Of a DNA stretch of 64,000 nucleotides, positions 9,093-17,598 are shown piece after piece (the stretch's first letter is position 1; each line of letters begins with the position of its first letter). The DNA lies in the NCBI GenBank assembly GCA_035492455.1, contig DATJJE010000028.1, positions 1-64,000 on the forward strand. Direction: 5' to 3'. A model generated the notes under the pieces. It did not search any database, was not told the origin of the DNA, and saw only the letters and a list, made by a program, of their open reading frames with translations. This DNA comes from Gp6-AA40 sp035492455. Lineage in GTDB: Bacteria > Acidobacteriota > Vicinamibacteria > Vicinamibacterales > UBA2999. A program made the position numbers and the translations under genes.

Positions 9093-9802
9093 CGTGCGAT
9101 TGCGAACGCGCCCTGCGCGACCGCCTTCACCACAGATTCGAACAGGATCAATCCGTCGGCACTGCCCAGGGCCATCTCGCACGCGCGCTCGGGATGCGGC
9201 ATGAGACCGACGACGTTCCGCTGCTCGTTGCAAAGACCGGCGATGTTTGCCACCGAGCCATTCGGATTCGATTCGTCGGTTGGAATTCCCTGCGCATTCG
9301 TATAGCGGAACACGACTTGACGATTGCGCTCGAGACGAGCAATGACGTCAGGCTCCGCGTAGTAGTTGCCTTCTCCGTGCGCGATTGGAATCTTGAGGAC
9401 CTGTCCAGAGCGGCAAGCGCTCGTGAACGGCGTATCTGTCTGCTCAACTTTGATGAGCACGTGCTCGCACTGAAACTTGACGCTGCGGTTGCGCAGCATC
9501 GCGCCCGGCAGAAGCCCCGCCTCGAGCAGCACCTGGAAGCCGTTGCAGATGCCGAGGACCGGGCCGCCCGCATCCGCGAACTTCTGCACTTCCGCCATGA
9601 TCGGAGAGAAGCGTGCGATGGCACCGGTGCGCAGGTAGTCGCCGTGCGCAAAGCCTCCCGGCAGAATGACGACATCTGCGGCTTTCAGGCTCGTGTCCTT
9701 GTGCCAGATGAATTCCGCTTGTTGGCCAAGAACGTGCTCCGCGGCGTACTGCGCGTCGTGATCGCAGTTGGAACCCGGAAAGACGATGACGGCGAACTTC
9801 AT
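9089..9802 (-). CDS. purQ: phosphoribosylformylglycinamidine synthase, glutaminase subunit
   Basis: Class I glutamine amidotransferase that feeds ammonia to PurL. The 237-residue product begins FAVIVFPGSNCDHD. It shows the nucleophile elbow LGICNGFQ and the catalytic His-Glu in PHPERA near the C-terminus. ATGA overlaps on both sides, with purS upstream and purL downstream, indicate tight co-translation of the three complex subunits. Confidence 0.97.
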   Translation of the reverse strand: MKFAVIVFPGSNCDHDAQYAAEHVLGQQAEFIWHKDTSLKAADVVILPGGFAHGDYLRTGAIARFSPIMAEVQKFADAGGPVLGICNGFQVLLEAGLLPGAMLRNRSVKFQCEHVLIKVEQTDTPFTSACRSGQVLKIPIAHGEGNYYAEPDVIARLERNRQVVFRYTNAQGIPTDESNPNGSVANIAGLCNEQRNVVGLMPHPERACEMALGSADGLILFESVVKAVAQGAFAIAR

Positions 9803-10053
9803 ACGGCCGCTCCGTCCGCGAGCTCGACGCGAAAGCTTTCAATCACCGGATTCGACAGAAGTTTCTCGGCCGCTTCTTCGGCAAGCGTGCGGGCCTCGTC
9901 GGGGCAGGTCGCGTCGATGTCCAGCTCGAAATATTTGCCCTGACGCACGTCTTTGACCGCCGAGTAGCCGAGTGTGTGCAGGGCGTCGGTGACGGTTTTT
10001 CCCTGTGGATCGAACACCGATGGCTTGAGGGTGACAAACACGCGCGCGCGCAT
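9799..10053 (-). CDS. purS: phosphoribosylformylglycinamidine synthase subunit PurS
   Basis: An 84-residue accessory subunit that bridges PurL and PurQ in the three-part FGAM synthase. The ARVFVTLKPSVFDPQGKTV opening and the VRQGKYFELDID strand are typical of the family. It sits between purB (TAATG overlap) and purQ (ATGA overlap), which supports the call despite the small size. Confidence 0.95.
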   Translation of the reverse strand: MRARVFVTLKPSVFDPQGKTVTDALHTLGYSAVKDVRQGKYFELDIDATCPDEARTLAEEAAEKLLSNPVIESFRVELADGAAV

Positions 10054-11357
10054 TAGACCGCAACCTCCTGAAAAACCCGGCTGAAGATGTGATTGACGTG
10101 CTTCAGCTGCTCGTCGAGATCGAACGCGCGCTCGATTTCCGCCGGCGGGAGCACGCGCGTGACGTCTGCGTCGGCCAGCAGCAATTGCTTGAAGTCGCGC
10201 TTCTCATGAAACGCGCGCATCGCGTTGCGCTGCACCCACTCGTAGGCCTGCTCGCGCGAGACGCCGCGCCGCGCAAGCTCGAGCAGCACGGTTCCCGAGA
10301 ACTCCACGCCGCGGGAACGATCGAGATTCTCTTTCATCCGATCGGGGTAGACGACCATGCCGCTGACGATGCGCGTGAAGCGGCGCAGCATGTGGTCGAG
10401 CGCAATGAAAGTATCGGGCAGAATGACCCGCTCGACGGACGAGTGTGAGATGTCCCGCTCGTGCCAGAGCGCGTTGTTCTCGAAGGCGGCACCCGCATTT
10501 GCTCGCAGCAGCCGCGCCAGCCCGACGATCTGCTCGCTGCCGATCGGGTTGCGTTTGTGCGGCATCGCCGAGGATCCCTTCTGCCCCTTGGCAAACGGCT
10601 CCTCGACCTCGCCGATTTCGGTCTTCTGCAGACCGCGGATTTCGAGCGCGGCTTTCTCGAGCGTCGATCCGCTGATGGCGAGCGCCGACAGCAGTTCGGC
10701 GTGGCGATCGCGCTGAATGACCTGCGAGGCGACCGGCGCCGGCTGCAGGCCAAGCGTGCGACACACGTCCGCTTCGATGGAAGGCGGCAGGTGCGCAAAT
10801 GTGCCGACCGCTCCGGATAGCTTGCCGACGGAAATCACCTCGCGCGCGCGCTCGACACGCGCAACATCGCGCGTCAGCTCCGCATACCAGAGCGCCAGCT
10901 TCAGGCCGAACGTCATCGGTTCGGCATGCACGCCGTGCGTGCGGCCGATCATCGGCGTACGGCGGTGCTCTTCGGCGCGCATGCGGACGGCTTCCATCAG
11001 ACCGTGCAGGTCCTTCAGGATGACGTCGCACGCCTCGCGCATCTGCAGCGCCTGCGCCGTGTCGATGACGTCTGAAGACGTGAGACCGAAGTGAAGCCAT
11101 CGCGCCGAGGGGCCGACGTGCTCGGCAACGGCGGTGGTGAACGCAATGACGTCGTGCTGGGTGACCTGCTCGATTTCCTCGATGCGCTCGATTCTGAAGT
11201 TCGCCCGAGCCCTGAGATCACGCGCCGCATCGTCGGGCACGATCCCGGCACGGGCCATCGCGTCGACCGCGGCAAGTTCGACCTGCAGCCAGGTCTCGTA
11301 TTTCCGCTGGTCGCTCCAGATGCGACCCATTTCCGGGTTCGTGTACCGCGCTATCAT
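10053..11357 (-). CDS. purB: adenylosuccinate lyase
   Basis: Cleaves fumarate from SAICAR and from adenylosuccinate, so it serves both purine synthesis and AMP formation. The 434-residue product has the fumarase-superfamily signature GSSAMPHKRNPIGSE and the catalytic TSSDVIDT and GRTHGVHAEP blocks. It begins at ATG overlapping the stop of the M16 peptidase gene (ATGA) and ends with a TAATG overlap onto purS. Confidence 0.97.
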   Translation of the reverse strand: MIARYTNPEMGRIWSDQRKYETWLQVELAAVDAMARAGIVPDDAARDLRARANFRIERIEEIEQVTQHDVIAFTTAVAEHVGPSARWLHFGLTSSDVIDTAQALQMREACDVILKDLHGLMEAVRMRAEEHRRTPMIGRTHGVHAEPMTFGLKLALWYAELTRDVARVERAREVISVGKLSGAVGTFAHLPPSIEADVCRTLGLQPAPVASQVIQRDRHAELLSALAISGSTLEKAALEIRGLQKTEIGEVEEPFAKGQKGSSAMPHKRNPIGSEQIVGLARLLRANAGAAFENNALWHERDISHSSVERVILPDTFIALDHMLRRFTRIVSGMVVYPDRMKENLDRSRGVEFSGTVLLELARRGVSREQAYEWVQRNAMRAFHEKRDFKQLLLADADVTRVLPPAEIERAFDLDEQLKHVNHIFSRVFQEVAV

Positions 11358-12625
11358 CCCAGCGACAATCGTTCCGGTGGAATCCTCAGGCCGTTCACGG
11401 CGCCAAGCACCGTCGCGGCAAGCGCCTTGTCTCTCAGCAGGTCGCGCGCGACCCGCTGCACATCGTCCTGTGTCACCCGTTCGACCCCTTCGAGCGTCTC
11501 GTCGAGACCGAACTGCCGATCGAAGTAGATCTCCTGCCGTGCGAGGTGGGACATCCGGCTGGATGTGCTCTCGAGATTGAGCATCAGGCTGCCCTTCAGG
11601 TGATCCTTGGCGCGCCGCAACTCGGAGTCGGGAACTGGTTCGTCCTTGATGCGTTTCAGCTCGGCGACGACGACGTCGATTAACTCGCCAATCGCATTGT
11701 TAGAGCAGCCTGCATAAATCGTCATCGAGCCCGCATCGCGATACGCGCTCAGGCCACTGAACACGGCGTAGGCCAGACCACGCTTCTCGCGAACGTTCTG
11801 AAACAGGCGAGAGCTCATCGATCCGCCCAGCACCGTGTTCAGCACGTAGCTGGAATAGCGGTCGGCGTGGTCTTGCTGATAGCTGCTCGTTCCGAGACAG
11901 ACGTGGCTCTGTTCGAGCTCCTTGTTGCGGATGATGATGCGCGGTTCGACTCGCGGCGGCGCGCCGTGCAGATCCTGACCGTCGCTCGACAGCGTTCCGA
12001 AGTACTTCTCAACGAGGTCCCGCACCTGCTGATGATCCACATTACCGACGGCGGCGATGATCAGGTTGGGTGCCGCATAGACGGAGCGGAAATATCCTCG
12101 TAGCCTGTCTTGCGTGAGACCTTCGACCGTCTCCTTGGTGCCCAGAATCGGTCGCCCAAGCGGATGATCGACCCAGAAGTTCTCGGTGAACAGCTCGTGG
12201 ACGAGATCGTCGGGCGTGTCCTCGACCATCTTGATCTCTTCGAGCACCACTTTCTTCTCCCGCTCGATGTCGTCTTCGGTAAACGCCGGGTGTCGGACGA
12301 TATCTGATAGGACGTCCACCGCCAGCGGCAGATGCTCGTCGAGCACCTTGATGTAATAGCTGGCGTACTCCTTCGCCGTGAAGGCGTCCATCTGACCGCC
12401 AATCGAATCGATGGTTTGCGCGATGTCCTCGGCGCTGCGCGTGTTGGTTCCCTTGAAGAGCATGTGCTCGACGAAGTGCGCAATACCGCTCTGCTCCTGC
12501 GGTTCGTGGCGCGATCCGCGTGCGAGCCACACACCGATGCTGACCGACCGCACGTGCGGCATCCGCTCGGTAAGAAGCCGGAGACCATTCGGAAGCACGT
12601 CGCGGACGATGAGTGGCTGCGTCAC
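11354..12625 (-). CDS. M16-family zinc peptidase (insulinase/processing-peptidase type)
   Basis: A 423-residue single-chain M16B-like metalloprotease. The inverted zinc motif HFVEH is at about residues 46-50, with the downstream Glu in VVLEEIKMVED. The RxxRGLAYAV region and the second, inactive half complete the family pattern. The start is GTG. No signal peptide is seen, so it is probably cytoplasmic or membrane-associated. It is the first gene of the purine operon, overlapping purB by 4 nt, although no functional link to purines is known. Confidence 0.92.
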   Translation of the reverse strand: MTQPLIVRDVLPNGLRLLTERMPHVRSVSIGVWLARGSRHEPQEQSGIAHFVEHMLFKGTNTRSAEDIAQTIDSIGGQMDAFTAKEYASYYIKVLDEHLPLAVDVLSDIVRHPAFTEDDIEREKKVVLEEIKMVEDTPDDLVHELFTENFWVDHPLGRPILGTKETVEGLTQDRLRGYFRSVYAAPNLIIAAVGNVDHQQVRDLVEKYFGTLSSDGQDLHGAPPRVEPRIIIRNKELEQSHVCLGTSSYQQDHADRYSSYVLNTVLGGSMSSRLFQNVREKRGLAYAVFSGLSAYRDAGSMTIYAGCSNNAIGELIDVVVAELKRIKDEPVPDSELRRAKDHLKGSLMLNLESTSSRMSHLARQEIYFDRQFGLDETLEGVERVTQDDVQRVARDLLRDKALAATVLGAVNGLRIPPERLSLG

Positions 12626-12720
12626 AAATGCGTTGGGAGTCGGCCGAGGTCAGCGCCCGCCATCGAGCCGCGGCGATATGCCGCAAATCGTTGACAGGCA
12701 GGGAATTAGAAGAACAGGCG

Positions 12721-12726
12721 TATGAT
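12721..12726 (+). promoter_or_regulatory. -10-like element of rlmN
   Basis: TATGAT ends 7 nt before the ATG at 12734, so the mRNA would begin at or next to the start codon. The TTGACA at 12691 lies 24 nt upstream, too far for a normal -35. Confidence 0.4.
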
Positions 12727-12733
12727 AACACAG

Positions 12734-13813
12734 ATGGACGCTTTCCGTCTCAATCTCGCCGAGCTCGATCTGCCGGATCTCGAGATTTTGCTCGAGCAAC
12801 GCGCGTACGAACGCTTCCATGCGCGGCAGCTCTACCGCTGGATCTACAAGCGCGGCGTTACTGACTTCGAGAAGATGACAGATCTCTCGAAGGAGTTCCG
12901 CGCCCGGCTGGCAAGAGACTTCGAGGTCGTTACCCCAAGAATTGTTTCTGATCTGAAATCCATCGACGGCACCCGCAAGTTTGTGCTCGAGCTTGCTGAC
13001 CAGCGACGCATCGAAGCGGTTTTCATTCCCGACACTCCGGCGATGACCTTCTGCATCTCCACGCAGGTGGGCTGCGCGATGAGCTGCGGTTTCTGCCTGA
13101 CGGGCAAGATGGGGCTCCTCCGCAATCTGACGGCGGGGGAAATCGCCGCCGAGGTGCGCGTGCTCGCCGCCGCGACCAACCTCCTCGACCACCCCTTCAA
13201 TATCGTGCTGATGGGGATGGGCGAGCCTCTTCACAATTACGACAACACGATGAAGGCGCTCCGCATGCTGCACAACGAGAACGGGCTTGCGGTGTCGCCG
13301 CGCCGCGTCACGCTGTCGACCGTCGGCATTGTGCCCGGCCTGCAGCGCCTCGCGCACGAGCCGCTGATGCCCAACCTGGCGATCTCGTTGCACGCGACGA
13401 CCGACGAACAGCGCACTGAGCTGGTGCCGCCGAATCGCAAGTACCCGCTCGCAGAGATCCTCGAAGTGTGCCGCCGTTTCCCGTTGAAGAGGCGAAGCCG
13501 CATCACGTTTGAGTATGTGCTGCTCGCGGCCGTTAACGACACGCCAGAGGATGCACGACGCCTCGCGAAGCTGCTGTCGGACATCAAAGCGAAGGTGAAC
13601 CTGATTCCGCTGAATCCTGCACCAGGAATTCCATATGAACGGCCGTCGGACGAGCGTGTCGATCGCTTTGCGCAGATTCTCGCCGACCGTCACCTGACGG
13701 TATCCGTCCGTAAGAGCCGCGGACAGGACATTCGCGCCGCCTGTGGTCAGTTGATTGTGGAAGGCGGCGTGAAGAAATCCGCCGCGCAGCAGATGGCGCT
13801 TCTTATGCCGTGA
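12734..13813 (+). CDS. rlmN: dual-specificity 23S rRNA/tRNA adenosine C2-methyltransferase
   Basis: Radical-SAM enzyme methylating A2503 of 23S rRNA and A37 of several tRNAs. The 359-residue product has the N-terminal helical domain (FHARQLYRWIYKRG), the cluster motif CAMSCGFC (CxxxCxxC) and the GMGEPLHNY and TVGIVPG blocks. The conserved Cys near the C-terminus is in the QDIRAACGQL segment. The ATG at 12734 is preferred over 12722 because the earlier codon falls inside the -10-like sequence. The 3' end overlaps mtaB tail to tail by 11 nt. Confidence 0.95.
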   Translation: MDAFRLNLAELDLPDLEILLEQRAYERFHARQLYRWIYKRGVTDFEKMTDLSKEFRARLARDFEVVTPRIVSDLKSIDGTRKFVLELADQRRIEAVFIPDTPAMTFCISTQVGCAMSCGFCLTGKMGLLRNLTAGEIAAEVRVLAAATNLLDHPFNIVLMGMGEPLHNYDNTMKALRMLHNENGLAVSPRRVTLSTVGIVPGLQRLAHEPLMPNLAISLHATTDEQRTELVPPNRKYPLAEILEVCRRFPLKRRSRITFEYVLLAAVNDTPEDARRLAKLLSDIKAKVNLIPLNPAPGIPYERPSDERVDRFAQILADRHLTVSVRKSRGQDIRAACGQLIVEGGVKKSAAQQMALLMP

Positions 13814-15041
13814 CGCTGGTCCAGGTGTTGCGCGCCCGCTGCTCGTCCAACCGCACTTTCAAATAATTCCCGGTCACCGCCGACCACCCATCGTCCACGA
13901 CAAGCGCTTTCAATTGGCGGCCACGTTGCGATTCACGGAAGAATCGCGCTTTCTCGGCGCCGACGTCCCGAAGCCTTCGACCACGCTCCCGGATAACGTT
14001 GCCATCAACCTTCGCCGGCAGGCGGCTGGCTTCAGTGCCCGGGCGGTCGGAGTAGGGGAACACGTGGAGGTAACTCAATGGCAGAGATTCGACGAGCGAC
14101 ATCGTATCCTCGAAATGGTCATCGCTCTCCCCCGGGAAGCCGACGATCAAGTCGGTGCCGATCGACGCATGCGGCATCGAGCAATGAATCCGCTCCACCA
14201 AATCGCGGTAGTAAACGGCCGTATACGGCCGCCGCATCGCCGCGAGCATGCCGTCAGAGCCGTGCTGCAGTGGTAGATGAAAGTGAGGCGCAATCCGTTC
14301 CGATTGCGCTGCAATGTCGACAATCTCCGGCGTGCACTCCATCGGCTCGAGAGAGCTGATACGGAATAGCACCTCGTTCGGCCACTCCGCCAATGCTCGA
14401 ACGAGCTGCGTCAATGTGGTTTCGTCGCCGAGGTCTCGCCCGTAGGATCCAAGGTGAACACCGGTGATCGCGACCTCGCGATACCCAGCGTCAACCGCAC
14501 GGCGCACGTCGTTCAGGACATCGGGCATCGTCCGCGAGCGTCCGCTGCCGCGTGTGCTCGGGATAATGCAGTAGCTGCAGTGCTCATCGCATCCGGTCTG
14601 AACCCGGAGTATCAGCGCTGTTCGTCCAGCGACGCCCGGCTGCAGCAACAAACCCGCCTGCCCTGAAGCTTCGGCGGACGAGCCGCACGGCCCATCGCCT
14701 CCGTCGAACCGCTGCGCCGTCGTCAACTCGACGAGCGATTCCTTCTGATTGTTCGACACGACCCGCACCACATTCGGCAGCTCTCGGATTTCGTCCGGGC
14801 GGCGCGTCGCATAGCAGCCGGTAACGACGATCTTCACGTCGGGATTGCCGCGAACGATCCGCCTGATCGTCTGGCGTGCGCCCTGATCCGCGGTCGCAGT
14901 CACTGAGCATGTGTTGACGACGACGAGATCCGCCTCTTCGGGTGGTGCGTCGACGCCGCCGTTACGGCGCAGCTGCTCCTCGATAACGAACGAGTCCGCC
15001 TGGTTCACTCGGCATCCGAACGTGACAATCGAATATTTCAC
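13803..15041 (-). CDS. mtaB: MiaB/MtaB-family tRNA methylthiotransferase (probably t6A37-specific)
   Basis: Radical-SAM methylthiotransferase of 412 residues. The N-terminal UPF0004 domain opens with VTFGCRVNQADS and carries three Cys for the auxiliary cluster (Cys9, NTCSVT, VTGCYA). The radical-SAM cluster motif is CDEHCSYC with IIPSTRGSGRSR. The GCRVNQ opening fits MtaB (ms2t6A) better than MiaB, but that is by resemblance only. It follows purD with a 4-nt ATGA overlap. Confidence 0.88.
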   Translation of the reverse strand: MKYSIVTFGCRVNQADSFVIEEQLRRNGGVDAPPEEADLVVVNTCSVTATADQGARQTIRRIVRGNPDVKIVVTGCYATRRPDEIRELPNVVRVVSNNQKESLVELTTAQRFDGGDGPCGSSAEASGQAGLLLQPGVAGRTALILRVQTGCDEHCSYCIIPSTRGSGRSRTMPDVLNDVRRAVDAGYREVAITGVHLGSYGRDLGDETTLTQLVRALAEWPNEVLFRISSLEPMECTPEIVDIAAQSERIAPHFHLPLQHGSDGMLAAMRRPYTAVYYRDLVERIHCSMPHASIGTDLIVGFPGESDDHFEDTMSLVESLPLSYLHVFPYSDRPGTEASRLPAKVDGNVIRERGRRLRDVGAEKARFFRESQRGRQLKALVVDDGWSAVTGNYLKVRLDEQRARNTWTSVTA

Positions 15042-16309
15042 AGCGCCTTCCGCCCGATGTCGCGGCGGAGCTGCATTCCGTCAAACCTGATGCGCGCCGC
15101 GGCCGCATAGGCTGTATCGATTGCTGCCCTATATGTCGGGCCCCGTCCAACGACGGTCAGCACCCGGCCTCCTGCGGTAACGACACTACCGTCCTGCGGC
15201 GCCGTGCCCGCATGAAAGATCACGGTGTCGGGAACCTGTGCGGCGGCGTCGAGACCTGAAATGACTTTTCCTGTTTCCACGGTCTCCGGATAGCCACCGG
15301 CCGCCAGCACGACGCCGACATGCACCTGGTTGCTGAAACGTGCCGCCCGTGATGGCAGCTCGCCTCGCGCCGCGCACATCAGCAGAGACGACAGATCTTC
15401 ATCGAGCATCGGCAGCACAACCTGAGCTTCAGGATCGCCGAACCGCACGTTGAACTCGATGACTTTTGGCCCGTCGGAGGTCAGCATCAATCCGACGTAA
15501 AGAAATCCACGGAATGGGAGCCCCTCACCGAGCATGCCTTCCAGCACCGGGCGAACGATGGTGTCGACGATGCGACTCTCGACGTCCAGGGTGACGAGCG
15601 GGCTCGGCGCAAATGCGCCCATGCCGCCAGTGTTCGGCCCGCGGTCGTTGTCGAAGATCCGTTTGTGGTCTTGTGCGGAGGAGAGCGGCATGAACGCCGC
15701 GCCGTCTGCAAGTACGAAGTACGACGCTTCCTGACCGGACAGAAATTCCTCGAGTACGACGCGCTCGCCGGAAGCGCCGAACTTGCGGTTCACCATCACA
15801 TCGCGAATCGCCGCATCCGCGGCCGCGCGATCGTCAGCGATGACAACACCCTTACCGGCGGCGAGTCCGTCAGCCTTGATGACAATCGGGTAGCCGAACT
15901 TACCGCGCGCGATTTCGTTCCGAGCCTCGTCTGCTGAATTGCAGATGCGGAAACCCGCGGTCGGCACGTTATGCCGTGCCATGAACTCTTTCGCGAACGC
16001 CTTGCTCGATTCGAGGGCGGCCGCTGCAGCGGTCGGTCCGATGATGCGGCGGTCGTTACGTGCGAACAGATCGACAATGCCGCGACTGAGAGGCAGCTCC
16101 GGGCCGACGACCGTGAGATCGACACGCTCGCGCGTGGCAATCTGCAGGACATCCTCAGGTCTTCCCGGATCGCCATGCACGCATCGCGCGACCGCGGCGA
16201 TGCCCGGATTCCCCGGACAACAAAGAATCTCCCCGACCGCGTGCTCGCGAGACATCTTCCACGCAAACGCATGTTCTCTTGCGCCGCCGCCGACGACGAG
16301 GATCTTCAC
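15038..16309 (-). CDS. purD: phosphoribosylamine-glycine ligase
   Basis: GAR synthetase, second step of purine synthesis, an ATP-grasp enzyme of 423 residues. It has the VVGGGAREHAFAWK opening, IKADGLAAGKGV, DHKRIFDNDRGPNTGGMGA and the EFNVRFGDPEAQ metal-binding block. The start is GTG. It is separate from the main pur operon and leads a two-gene unit with mtaB. Confidence 0.97.
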   Translation of the reverse strand: MKILVVGGGAREHAFAWKMSREHAVGEILCCPGNPGIAAVARCVHGDPGRPEDVLQIATRERVDLTVVGPELPLSRGIVDLFARNDRRIIGPTAAAAALESSKAFAKEFMARHNVPTAGFRICNSADEARNEIARGKFGYPIVIKADGLAAGKGVVIADDRAAADAAIRDVMVNRKFGASGERVVLEEFLSGQEASYFVLADGAAFMPLSSAQDHKRIFDNDRGPNTGGMGAFAPSPLVTLDVESRIVDTIVRPVLEGMLGEGLPFRGFLYVGLMLTSDGPKVIEFNVRFGDPEAQVVLPMLDEDLSSLLMCAARGELPSRAARFSNQVHVGVVLAAGGYPETVETGKVISGLDAAAQVPDTVIFHAGTAPQDGSVVTAGGRVLTVVGRGPTYRAAIDTAYAAAARIRFDGMQLRRDIGRKAL

Positions 16310-16408
16310 GCGGAAAGCAGGTAACTAACCGCGATACAGCGGGTTAACTGGAATTTGCACACGGAGACGTTCGGAGGAAGCGGCGGGCTTGAGAGCCCGA
16401 CTATTTCG

Positions 16409-16438
16409 TTGACGCGGTACGGGAATGCGCCCTAGAAT
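16409..16438 (+). promoter_or_regulatory. sigma70-type promoter upstream of rpsU
   Basis: TTGACG (16409-16414), an 18-nt spacer and TAGAAT (16433-16438) point at rpsU with a leader of about 85 nt. A small hairpin (16384-16399) lies just upstream. Confidence 0.65.
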
Positions 16439-16528
16439 CCGCGCCTGCCTGTGATAGCGTAGCATGTTCGGCCCTTTTTAAAGGCTTTTCACTGAGGCAA
16501 GCCAGGCCGACGAGGGGGTGTACACAGG

Positions 16529-16726
16529 GTGGCTGAAGTCAAGATTCAGGAGGGCGAGTCCATCGAGTCCGCTCTCCGACGGTTCAAGCGGAAAGTGCAG
16601 CAGGAAGACATCATCAAGGACATCAAGAAGCACTCGTTCTACTTGAAGCCGGGGGACAAACGCCGCGCCAAGCAGGCGCTGGCGAGAAAGCGTAATCGGA
16701 AGAAGCTTCGACGCGAATCAGAGTAA
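16529..16726 (+). CDS. rpsU: 30S ribosomal protein S21
   Basis: A 65-residue, strongly basic protein matching bS21 over its length, including the SIESALRRFKRKVQQ segment and a Lys/Arg-rich C-terminus. The GTG start is preceded by a GA-rich site (GAGGGGG at 16512-16518). It has its own promoter and is followed by a zinc-ribbon gene on the same strand. Confidence 0.95.
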   Translation: MAEVKIQEGESIESALRRFKRKVQQEDIIKDIKKHSFYLKPGDKRRAKQALARKRNRKKLRRESE

Positions 16727-16783
16727 GTCGTACTAGTAAGCCGGCGCCGGAGCGGGATCGACGACGAGCAAAGGTGGCGACCG

Positions 16784-17089
16784 ATGGAGTTCCAGGATAA
16801 GGCCCTGAGGTGTGTGGACTGCGGGTCAGATTTCATCTGGACGGCCGGTGAACAGCTCTTCTTCGCCGACAAGCAGTTCAAGAACGAGCCGAAGCGCTGT
16901 AAGGCGTGCAAGGCAAAGCGAGCGAACCGGGTGAGCGCGGGTCCCTCGATGCAAAGTCGCGTCGAGACTCAGACGACGTGCTCGGCGTGTGGGAAGGAAA
17001 CCACCGTGCCCTTCCGGCCCACGCAGGGCAGACCGGTCTTCTGCAAGGAGTGCTTCCAGCAACGGAAGTTCGCGGGCGCCGGCGGCTAA
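16784..17089 (+). CDS. small double zinc-ribbon protein
   Basis: A 101-residue protein with two four-Cys clusters: CVDC with CKAC in the first half and CSAC with CKEC in the second. The first half, with DFIWTAGEQLFF and NEPKRCKAC, matches the zf-trcl-type probable zinc-binding domain. The second resembles CxxC ribbons common in acidobacterial and Chloroflexi proteins. No enzyme function is known; nucleic-acid or protein binding is likely. It lies 57 nt after rpsU and may be co-transcribed with it. Confidence 0.8.
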   Translation: MEFQDKALRCVDCGSDFIWTAGEQLFFADKQFKNEPKRCKACKAKRANRVSAGPSMQSRVETQTTCSACGKETTVPFRPTQGRPVFCKECFQQRKFAGAGG

Positions 17090-17102
17090 CCACCTTACCT
17101 CG

Positions 17103-17198
17103 AAGGCGGGAAAGGCCGGAAAGGCGGCAGGGGCGGGACGCGTCGTGAGCCTCGTTCTACCCTCCTGCCCTTCCAGCCTATCCTGCCCATCTAGCCTT
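17103..17198. repeat. imperfect inverted repeat of short G/A-rich units (locus A)
   Basis: The left part (17103-17138) repeats AAGGCGGGA-like units (AAGGCGGG, AAAGGCCGG, AAAGGCGGCAGG). The right part (17160-17198) carries the complementary series (CCTGCCC, CCAGCC, CCTGCCC, TAGCCTT). Folding would give a long, bulged hairpin between two same-strand genes. It resembles in architecture, not sequence, the repeats at 38171, 52263 and 55025. Confidence 0.55.
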
Positions 17199-17214
17199 AT
17201 ATAATCGGAGCACC

Positions 17215-17565
17215 ATGCAGATCGAAGAACGATCCGCGGGCGACGTTATCGTCCTGGATCTAAAGGGCAAGATGACGCTCGGCGAAGGCGACGAGCTGTT
17301 GAAGGACAAGATCAACAGCCTGCTGCAGCAGGGCCACAAGAAGGTCATCCTGAACCTCGAAGAAGTTCCGTACATCGACAGCGCAGGCCTCGGCGAGATC
17401 GTCCGCACGTATACGACGATCAGCCGGCAGGGCGGCAGCCTGAAGTTGCTCAACCTGACCAAGCGGATCACGGACCTGTTGTCGATCACGAAGCTGCTGA
17501 CGGTGTTCGAGACGTACGAAAACGAGGCGGACGCGGTCCGCAGCTTCTCCTCCGCGAGGGTGTAA
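17215..17565 (+). CDS. STAS-domain anti-sigma-factor antagonist-like protein
   Basis: A 116-residue single STAS domain of the SpoIIAA/RsbV type. The phosphorylatable serine is in YIDSAGLGE (about residue 59), and the LKLLNLTKRITDLL helix and strand complete the fold. Such proteins act by partner switching with a serine kinase and an anti-sigma factor, but no kinase or anti-sigma gene is adjacent. In Acidobacteria, lone STAS genes often sit next to membrane or glycan genes. TATAAT lies 9 nt before the ATG, with GGAG in between, so whether it is a promoter or chance is unclear. Confidence 0.88.
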   Translation: MQIEERSAGDVIVLDLKGKMTLGEGDELLKDKINSLLQQGHKKVILNLEEVPYIDSAGLGEIVRTYTTISRQGGSLKLLNLTKRITDLLSITKLLTVFETYENEADAVRSFSSARV

Positions 17566-17598
17566 ACGGCGCAACTCGACGTCGCGCCGGAAAGGGCC

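Noticed and set aside
12691..12726. TTGACA at 12691 as -35 for rlmN.
   Set aside because: Spacer to TATGAT is 24 nt, outside the 15-20 range.
16384..16399. Rho-independent terminator between purD and rpsU.
   Set aside because: Six-bp stem without a T-run on either strand; too weak to call.
17103..17198. Short repeats suggesting a CRISPR array (also at 38171, 52263, 55025).
   Set aside because: Units are 7-9 nt, without uniform spacers or cas genes; they form inverted, not direct, spaced arrays.
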